Positions 58,372 to 64,000 of a stretch of 64,000 nt of DNA are shown here, in pieces; position 1 is the first letter of the stretch, and each line of letters opens with the position of its first letter. Under the pieces are notes generated by a model. It worked only from the letters and a program-made list of their open reading frames with translations. It made no database searches and was not told the DNA's origin. The stretch comes from Aromatoleum aromaticum EbN1. Its GTDB lineage: Bacteria > Pseudomonadota > Gammaproteobacteria > Burkholderiales > Rhodocyclaceae. The stretch lies in NCBI RefSeq assembly GCF_000025965.1, contig NC_006513.1, positions 124,001 through 188,000 on the forward strand, read 5' to 3'. Made by a program: the position numbers and the translations under genes.

Positions 58372-59931
58372 ATGCCGGCGGAGCGGATTGCCATGCACAA
58401 GATCAGGGAGCTGTTACGGCTCAAATACGACTGCGCGCTGTCGCATGAGCGCATTGCCCGCGCGCTGTCGATTTCCAAAGGCGTGGTCGCCAAGTATGTG
58501 AAGGCGGCCGAGGAGTGCGGCCGGCCGTGGGCCGAGTTGTCGGCGGCCGACGAGGCCGAGTTGCGCCGGGTGCTGGGGGTCGCCCGGCGTGGACGTGGCG
58601 CGAGCGTCGCGAATGTGCCGCCGGATCTGGCGGCGGTGCATCAGGGGCTCAAGCGAAAGAACGTCACGCTGGCGCTGCTGTGGGAAGAGTACGTGCAGAC
58701 GGCCGACGGGCCGAGCTATCAGTACTCGCGCTTTTGCGACCTGTACCGCGCGTTCGCCCGCACGCTCAAGCGCTCGATGCGCCAGGTGCACCGCGCCGGC
58801 GAGAAACTCTTCATCGATTACGCGGGCGACACGGTGCCGATCGTCGACGCCGACACGGGCGAGATTTCGCGCGCGCAGATCTTCGTCGCGGTGCTCGGCG
58901 CCTCGAGCTATACGTTCGCCTGCGCCACGGCGACGCAGTCGCAGGCCGACTGGCTGGGCTCGCTCGCCCGGGCGCTGGCCTTCATCGGCGGCGTGCCCGA
59001 GCTCGTGGTGCCCGACAATACGCGCTCGCTCGTCGGGCAGGCCGACCGCTACGAGCCGCAACTGCAGCGCACCACCGCCGAGTTCGCCGCGCACTACGGC
59101 GTGGCGATCCTGCCCGCGCGCCCCTACAAGCCGCAGGACAAGGCCAAGGTCGAAGTCGGCGTACAGATCGTGCAGCGCTGGATTCTGGCGCGGCTGCGGC
59201 ATCGACGTTTCTTCTCGCTGGGAGAGTTGAACGAGGCGATCGCCGCGTTACTCGAGCCGCTGAACACGCGTGCCTTCCGGCGCCTGCCAGGCTCGCGCCA
59301 CGAAGCGTTCGAGACGCTCGATCGGCCGGCGCTGCGCCCGTTGCCCGCCACCGCGTTCCAGTTCGCCCAATGGAAACGGGCCAAGCCCAACATCGACTAC
59401 CACGTCGAGTTCGACGGGCATTACTACAGCGTGCCGTATGCGCTCGCCGGCCAACCGGTGGAGTTACGCATCACCGCGAGCAGCATCGAATGCTTTGCCG
59501 CAGGCCGTCGCGTTGCGGTGCATGCGAGAAGCCACCGGCACGGGGCTTTCACCACGCTCACCGAGCACATGCCCGCATCGCATCAGGCGCACCGTCAGTG
59601 GTCCCCGGGCAAACTCATCGCCTGGGGCGCCACGGTCGGGCCTCACACCGAGCAGGTGGTCAGCCACCAACTCGAACGCATGCCGCACCCCGAGCAGGGC
59701 TACCGGGCGTGCCTCGGGCTGATGCGCCTCGGTCGTCAATACGGCAACGAACGCCTCGAAGCCGCGGCGACCCGCGCCGTCACCCTCGGGGCGATGCGTT
59801 ACCGCAACGTCGCCTCGATCCTCAAGAGCGGGCTCGACCGCGCGCCGCTCCCCGCATCCACTGCGCAGCAAAGCGAGCTCGCGCTACCGGCCGCTCACGA
59901 GAACCTGCGCGGTGCGCGCTACTACCACTGA
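58372..59931 (+). CDS. istA: IS21 transposase IstA (copy 3)
   Basis: A 519-residue IstA. ATG at 58372 is chosen (ggaga upstream) over a GTG at 58303. The N-terminal [39 protein letters not shown] is followed by the DDE core with D in [15 protein letters not shown] in [12 protein letters not shown] and E in [11 protein letters not shown]. The C-terminal part includes [19 protein letters not shown]. It matches the longer IstA subgroup and is unlike copies 1 and 2. Intact. Confidence 0.93.
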   Translation: MPAERIAMHKIRELLRLKYDCALSHERIARALSISKGVVAKYVKAAEECGRPWAELSAADEAELRRVLGVARRGRGASVANVPPDLAAVHQGLKRKNVTLALLWEEYVQTADGPSYQYSRFCDLYRAFARTLKRSMRQVHRAGEKLFIDYAGDTVPIVDADTGEISRAQIFVAVLGASSYTFACATATQSQADWLGSLARALAFIGGVPELVVPDNTRSLVGQADRYEPQLQRTTAEFAAHYGVAILPARPYKPQDKAKVEVGVQIVQRWILARLRHRRFFSLGELNEAIAALLEPLNTRAFRRLPGSRHEAFETLDRPALRPLPATAFQFAQWKRAKPNIDYHVEFDGHYYSVPYALAGQPVELRITASSIECFAAGRRVAVHARSHRHGAFTTLTEHMPASHQAHRQWSPGKLIAWGATVGPHTEQVVSHQLERMPHPEQGYRACLGLMRLGRQYGNERLEAAATRAVTLGAMRYRNVASILKSGLDRAPLPASTAQQSELALPAAHENLRGARYYH

Positions 59932-59953
59932 TTCCACCCACCGGAGAACATCG

Positions 59954-60688
59954 ATGCTGATGCAACACAGCCTGCAACAACTGCGCACCCTGCGCCTGGA
60001 AGGCATGGCCCGCGCCTTCGAGGAGCAGCTCACCCAGCCCGCCATCACCGCGCTCAGCTTCGAGGAGCGTTTCGCCCAGCTCATCGATCGCGAGATCCTG
60101 CTGCGCGACGGCAAACGCATCGATCGGCTGCTCAAGGCCGCCCGCATCAAAGCCGCTGCCGCCTGCCTGGAGGACGTCGACTACCGCGCCGGGCGCGGCC
60201 TCGAGCGCAGCCAGATCGCCGCGCTCGGCACCGGGCAATGGATCCGCCATCACCAGAACTGCCTCATCACCGGGCCCACCGGCAGCGGCAAGACCTGGCT
60301 CGCCTGCGCGCTCGCCAATGCCGCGTGCCGGCAGGGCCTCGCGGCCTATTACGTGCGTCTGCCGCGGCTCTTCGAAGAGCTGCGCATCGCGCATGCCGAC
60401 GGCAGCTTCAGCCGACGCCTGATGCAGCTCGCGCGCATGGATCTCATCGTCATCGACGATTGGGGCCTGGCCGCGCCGTCGGCGCAGGAGCGAAGCGACC
60501 TGCTGGAGCTGCTCGACGACCGCGTCGGCACGCGTTCGACCGTGATCACCAGCCAGCTGCCGATCGAGCACTGGCACACCTACCTGGGCGACCCGACCTT
60601 CGCCGATGCGATCCTCGATCGCGTCGTGCACGCCGCGCACAAGCTCGCCCTCAAGGGCGAGTCGATGAGAAGAAAGGAAAAGGCATGA
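59954..60688 (+). CDS. istB: IS21 helper ATPase IstB (copy 3)
   Basis: A 244-residue AAA+ ATPase. ATG at 59954 has ccggag 7 bases upstream. Walker A is [15 protein letters not shown] (about residues 105-119) and Walker B is [10 protein letters not shown] (about 165). Complete and in the usual order after istA. Confidence 0.93.
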   Translation: MLMQHSLQQLRTLRLEGMARAFEEQLTQPAITALSFEERFAQLIDREILLRDGKRIDRLLKAARIKAAAACLEDVDYRAGRGLERSQIAALGTGQWIRHHQNCLITGPTGSGKTWLACALANAACRQGLAAYYVRLPRLFEELRIAHADGSFSRRLMQLARMDLIVIDDWGLAAPSAQERSDLLELLDDRVGTRSTVITSQLPIEHWHTYLGDPTFADAILDRVVHAAHKLALKGESMRRKEKA

Positions 60689-60707
60689 GGCCGTGCGCGC
60701 GAGACGC

Positions 60708-60768
60708 CTTACCCACAGGCGCCCGCCCGCCAGCGTATGAGGCGCGCTGGCGGCCGCCTGTGGATAAG
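60708..60768. repeat. nested hairpin near the right end of IS21 copy 3
   Basis: Outer arms 60708-60721 and 60755-60768 pair over 14 positions with one mismatch. Inner arms 60727-60735 and 60745-60753 pair perfectly over 9. The outer right arm contains tgtggataa, the complement of the DnaA-box consensus ttatccaca. It lies downstream of istB and is most likely a structural stop for transcription or translation of the element. The remaining 60769-60894 holds the right terminal repeats. Confidence 0.7.
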
Positions 60769-60954
60769 CCTGCGCCGTGCCCCGAATTGACCGTGATCGT
60801 GACCGACACGGTTAGAATCTGAACACCACGCTTCGCGCGCAGACCCCCCGGTCACGTTCGTCGGTGCAGGCGGTCACGTTCGTCGGAATGCGCAGCATGG
60901 AGGCCCGGCAACCTGATTCTTGCCGAATTTTGCCAAGCCACTTAGGCTGAAGCC

Positions 60955-61206
60955 ATGAGCACGATGAACATTTCCTTGCCCGACAGTCTGAAGGCCTTCG
61001 TGGATTCCCAGGTCAGCGAGCGTGGCTACGGCACCAGCAGCGAGTACGTGCGCGAATTGATCCGCAAGGATCAGGACCGCCAGCGGTTACGTGGCTTGCT
61101 CCTGGCGGGCGCCGCCTCTGCACCGGCATCGCCAGCCGATGCCGCTTACTTCGAAAAGCTACGTGACCGGGTACGCAAGGCTGCCAAGCCTGTTTCTCGC
61201 GGGTGA
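60955..61206 (+). CDS. parD: ParD-like antitoxin
   Basis: An 83-residue ribbon-helix-helix antitoxin (MSTMNISLPDSLKAFVDSQVSERGYGTSSEYVRELIRKD), followed by a C-terminal toxin-wrapping tail. It is typical of type II parDE modules. Its TGA overlaps the GTG start of the toxin gene (GTGA). The partner is frameshifted, so this is probably an orphan antitoxin at present. Confidence 0.9.
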   Translation: MSTMNISLPDSLKAFVDSQVSERGYGTSSEYVRELIRKDQDRQRLRGLLLAGAASAPASPADAAYFEKLRDRVRKAAKPVSRG

Positions 61207-61509
61207 AGATCAAACCGGTAGTTCCCGCGCGAGCAGGCCAACGAGGAGGTTGACGGCGCGGTCGCCTACTACCTGGAAGAGGGCGCCGCGTCGGTCGCAC
61301 TCGATTTCATCGACGCATTGGAACAGGCCTACACCCACATCGGTCGCCATCCCAGCACGGGTTCGCCTCGCTATGCGCATGAATTGCACCTTCCTGGTCT
61401 GCGCGCTTGGGCGCTGTCTCCCTACCCCTACCTCGTCTTCTATGTCGAACGGCCAGATCACATCGGTGTCTGGCGTGTGCTGCATGGCCAGCGCGACATT
61501 TCCGTATGA
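61203..61509 (+). pseudogene. parE: ParE-like toxin, frameshifted
   Basis: A RelE/ParE-family toxin gene. It begins GTG AAG ATC (VKIKPVV), then one extra C in ccc at 61224-61226 shifts the frame; the original frame stops at 61251-61253. The +1 frame continues PREQANEEVDGAVAYYLEEG, with FIDALEQAYTHIGRHPSTGSPRYAHELHLPGL and YLVFYVERPDHIGVWRVLHGQRDI, a full-length ParE. Either a natural knockout or a sequencing error. Confidence 0.85.
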
Positions 61510-61846
61510 ATGCAAGACCCGGAGGCCTTCGCCTGACGCCCCCGCCCGGCGTTCCAGGAGCCAGTAATGCACACCGAGGCGGTCGAACGCGACGACGCGC
61601 CATCGACGACCCTCTACGACTGATACCGCTGTTCGTCGTTCGGGCTTCGGTTCGTCAGCTTCCAACGGTTGAGCCGCCATTCGGAAGTGCCAGGTGACCG
61701 GCAAGTGATCGACCGCGGACTAAACCGCTCGCGCGGTAGGGCGTGCTGAACCGCTTCGAACAGTCAGGACGTCGCGGGTGCGCATCGGCAGTGCTCTGCC
61801 ATGTTGGAAATGAGGCGATCCGCCTCGTTTTCGACAGGAGCACATC
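61510..61846. other. non-coding stretch between parE and the IS91 relic
   Basis: No supported gene is seen. It probably contains the left end of the IS91-type relic, with a caggag ribosome site at 61836-61841 in front of its first ATG. Confidence 0.4.
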
Positions 61847-62464
61847 ATGGAAACGACTGTCCGCCCCATCAGCCCACTGCGCCAACGCATGATTGAGGAC
61901 ATGCGGATGCGCAAGCTGGGCGACAGAACCCAGGAAGGGTACGTGCGCGCCGTGCGCAACTTCGCGAAGTATCTTGGGCGCGCTCCGGACTGGTGCCGCT
62001 GCGCAGGTGCGAGTGGGTGGTGTATGCCAAGCGTCCGTTCGCCGGTCCCGAGGCCGTATTGGCCTACCTCTCCCGCTACACCCACCGGGTGGCCATCTCC
62101 AACCGCCGATTGGTGGCGATGGATGAGAATGACGTGTCCTTCCGCTGGAAGGATTACCGGGCCAAGGGGCGTACCCGCCACAAGACGATGACGCTCGCCG
62201 CCGACGAGTTCATGCGGCCGCTTCCTGTTGCATGTGTTGCCAAGGGGTTTCCACCGCATCCGTCACTACGGACTGCTGGCCAATGCCGGGCGACAGCAGA
62301 GTCTCGCCACGGCGCGTGCCTTGCTCGATGTGCATCGACCCGAACCGGTCGACAACGAAAGCGCCGTAACGCCACCGCCGACCTTCGTCTGTCGCTGCTG
62401 CGGCAGCGCCATGCTTGTCGTCGAGATCATGATGCGTCGACAGCCGATTCGCGCACCGCCATGA
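61847..62464 (+). pseudogene. IS91-type relic: integrase head fused to transposase tail
   Basis: The first 48 codons match the N-terminal SAM-like domain of the tyrosine integrase that precedes IS91-family transposases (PLRQRMIEDMRMRKLGDRTQ, then EGYVRAVRNFAKYLGRAPD). At about 61990 the sequence changes, in a different frame, to the C-terminal part of the IS91 Y2 transposase (CEWVVYAKRPFAGPEAVLAYLSRYTHRVAISNRRLV). A further +1 shift near 62217 is needed to continue FLLHVLPRGFHRIRHYGLLAN and the tail with paired cysteines (CRCC). An internal deletion joining two adjacent genes explains it. Confidence 0.85.
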
Positions 62465-62762
62465 TGCACAGCTTGCCGCTCTTTCGTCGCACGACAGCAC
62501 CGGCGCCCCAGTTCCCGGCGCCGGGAGCGGCCGGCTGTTGCTCGATGCCGTATCGCCCGCATTCGCCGCTTCTGGCACGCGCGATCGTGGCGCCAATGAC
62601 CGCCGTCGGTGCCGATCTGTGCCTTGCCGACGCTTCAATGCATCAATCATCGGTCATCTTTGGAACACCGGCTGGCCTCAAATCCCCATAGCGGCAGAGT
62701 GCGCCCGCTGCGATTGAGCCGCTCCGCGACGAGGATGTTTACAACATTTATTTGGTGAAATG
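62465..62762. other. non-coding stretch
   Basis: Between the IS91 relic and the stop of the cytochrome gene. No gene, tRNA or convincing terminator is seen. An IS91-type right end may lie here but was not resolved. Confidence 0.4.
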
Positions 62763-63113
62763 CTATCGTGGGTTATTGCGCGACAGGTAGGCTCCCAGCG
62801 TATCGAGCTCAGCGTCACTGATCTCGGTCTTGCGGAAAAACGGCATGACCGAGATCCCGTTCCGGACGAATGACTTGACGATCTCGGGCGACAGATCGGT
62901 GCGCTGCTCCAGTGCGCCCGGAAGGACGCCCTGATAGCGATGATCGAGTGCCTGGGTTCCCGGATGGCCCGGACCGATTCCGTGACACGAGACACACCAT
63001 TCCTGGAATACGGCCAAACCGCGCTCGGCCTCCGTCTGCCCGCTGGCCTCTATAGGGCCGGATGTCACTGCCATTGCGATGGCAGTGCATGCACCAAGCA
63101 GTTTTTTCATCAT
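62763..63113 (-). CDS. pchC: p-cresol methylhydroxylase-like cytochrome c subunit
   Basis: A 116-residue small c-type cytochrome. The signal peptide MMKKLLGACTAIAMAVTSGPIEASG directs it to the periplasm. The haem site is CVSCH (about residue 41) and an axial Met is available in GISVMPFF. Its ATG overlaps the TGA of the upstream flavoprotein gene (ATGA), with gggag 5 bases before it. In p-cresol methylhydroxylase this subunit takes electrons from the FAD of PchF. The gene pair supports growth on p-cresol or p-alkylphenols; the exact substrate is not determined. Confidence 0.88.
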   Translation of the reverse strand: MMKKLLGACTAIAMAVTSGPIEASGQTEAERGLAVFQEWCVSCHGIGPGHPGTQALDHRYQGVLPGALEQRTDLSPEIVKSFVRNGISVMPFFRKTEISDAELDTLGAYLSRNNPR

Positions 63114-64000
63114 GAATTCTCCCGGTATCGCTTGGGCCAGATGCCTCCGCGTCCTGGCGCCAAGATTCCGTGGGGATCGATGGCATCCTTGAGCCGCTCC
63201 TGGAATCTGAGCAGGATGTTGTTGTTGAAGGAGTAGGTCGCTGCCACCGCATCTTGGAATATGGGGGGCGTGCGATATTCGGACCACCCATTTTCGGCGG
63301 CCAGTGTGATGAGCTTGTTGAAGTCGTCAACGGACTTCCTGTTGCGCTCCTTGTCAGAACGGGAAACGAAAACAGGGAACAAGTAAAGGTAGGTACGGTA
63401 CTGCCATGACATGGGCACGTTGGTAACGCTGATGGGGGCGGAGGTGATGTTCATTTCGCGCGCGGCCTTAGTGAATACCTTGTGCGCGTGGATGAATTCC
63501 TCACCGTTGCGGGGGACGATCGGTGAGAACCACGCATGGCCGTCCCCGGGTTGCGGCATGGCCGCAGAGCGGGCCCCGATCGAGAAGATCGACATGTTCG
63601 GAATGCCCAGCGCAACCTTATGGCGGACTTTCTTGATCGCTTCCGCATTTTCGAGCGGGAACGCATAGTTCTCGATTTCCTCGAACCGGACGCCGGGAAT
63701 GGCGGCAAAGACTGTCTTTTTCGCATATTCCCAGTTGGCGTAGACAGTTTCCTTCGGACCGTAAAAGTTCAGTGTCACATTCCAGAATTCGTGGCCCTGT
63801 TTCTCGGCATAGGCTTGATATTCCTCAACTGAGGAACCGCCTGGGCGGCTATTGAGGGCCATCAGTTCGGGAGTTGGCTTGTATATCTCCGGCTCGATCT
63901 GCATGCAAAGGGGATCCATCGGGCAGCTGTAGCGCGGGTGGCCGATCAGCCCCTGGTCTTCCATCCGGTTGACGCCGTTTATCAGCGGGATCAGGTCGTG
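63110..64000 (-). CDS. pchF: p-cresol methylhydroxylase-like flavoprotein subunit (5' end outside window)
   Basis: C-terminal ~296 residues of a vanillyl-alcohol-oxidase/PCMH-family FAD enzyme; the frame is open through 64000, so the start lies beyond the window. Typical segments are HPRYSCPMDPLCMQIEPEIYKPTPELMALN, HEFWNVTLNFYGPKETVYANWEYAKK, GARSAAMPQPGDGHAWFSPIVPRNGEEF and the C-terminal DPHGILAPGRGGIWPKRYREN, which matches the FAD-linked oxidase C-terminal domain. It oxidises the alkyl side chain of p-alkylphenols in the periplasm and passes electrons to the cytochrome encoded next to it. Confidence 0.9.
   Translation of the reverse strand, partial: HDLIPLINGVNRMEDQGLIGHPRYSCPMDPLCMQIEPEIYKPTPELMALNSRPGGSSVEEYQAYAEKQGHEFWNVTLNFYGPKETVYANWEYAKKTVFAAIPGVRFEEIENYAFPLENAEAIKKVRHKVALGIPNMSIFSIGARSAAMPQPGDGHAWFSPIVPRNGEEFIHAHKVFTKAAREMNITSAPISVTNVPMSWQYRTYLYLFPVFVSRSDKERNRKSVDDFNKLITLAAENGWSEYRTPPIFQDAVAATYSFNNNILLRFQERLKDAIDPHGILAPGRGGIWPKRYRENS

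Larger units (their letters stand above)
58138..60894 (+). mobile_element. IS21-family insertion sequence (copy 3)
   Basis: About 2757 bases. The left end (tgcggattccgacccaacgtgaccg) and right end, read on the other strand (tgcgcattccgacgaacgtgaccg), form inverted repeats, with further gtgaccg repeats inside both ends. It cuts IS66 tnpC on its left. The flanks (left ..gcctat, right gcatgg..) do not form a target duplication, so a deletion or rearrangement has removed the right flank. Confidence 0.88.

Noticed and set aside
60759-60767. Origin of replication from the DnaA-box match
   Set aside because: A single box inside a transposon hairpin, with no AT-rich region or further boxes.

Overview
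The window looks like chromosome of a high-GC betaproteobacterium. The p-cresol methylhydroxylase genes at the right edge, together with type I aroD and a panE-like reductase, suggest a Rhodocyclales aromatic degrader of the Aromatoleum/Azoarcus/Thauera type. This is inference from gene content, not from a database match.

Layout. (1) 1-8553: right end of an integrated P4-like island. It carries a TOPRIM/AAA primase-helicase, small genes, an AlpA-like HTH gene and a tyrosine integrase, and it ends at a 3' fragment of a tRNA-Thr gene that is the probable att site. An IS21-family element splits the primase-helicase. (2) 8570-19380: ordinary chromosome with a tandem UspA protein, a P-type cation ATPase, an HNH nuclease, a ketopantoate-reductase-like gene, aroD, initiator tRNA-fMet with a clear promoter and terminator, a decayed nuclease relic, and a REC-GGDEF-EAL protein with degenerate REC and GGDEF sites. 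(3) 19653-20678: IS630-type element with a frameshifted transposase. (4) 21068-55634: a defence-type operon of about 34 kb. (5) 55701-62464: a KorA-like gene, an IS66 element cut by a third IS21-family element, a parD/parE pair with a frameshifted toxin, and an IS91-type relic. (6) 62763-64000: p-cresol methylhydroxylase cytochrome and flavoprotein genes.

The operon is the main result. All genes lie on the + strand and several overlap or are closely spaced: WYL regulator, RapA/SNF2-type helicase A, a 1713-residue N6-adenine methyltransferase, a degenerate PLD-like protein, a 2534-residue protein with two HSP90-like (GHKL, sacsin-like) ATPase modules, SNF2 helicase B, a 2131-residue DEAD-type helicase with DUF1998 and a C-terminal PD-(D/E)XK-like segment, and a RelE/ParE-like domain fused to a UvrD-type helicase. 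It shares parts with class 1 DISARM (SNF2 helicase, adenine methyltransferase, helicase plus DUF1998) and with Druantia (a giant DUF1998 helicase), but the complete set matches neither as I know them.

The three longest operon genes are each broken by a different insertion sequence: IS4/IS50 type, IS21 and IS5. In every case removing the element and one target duplication restores a full reading frame, and so does removing the IS21 element from the island primase. These are therefore simple recent insertions. The ancestral proteins can be read exactly, and this copy is probably inactive.
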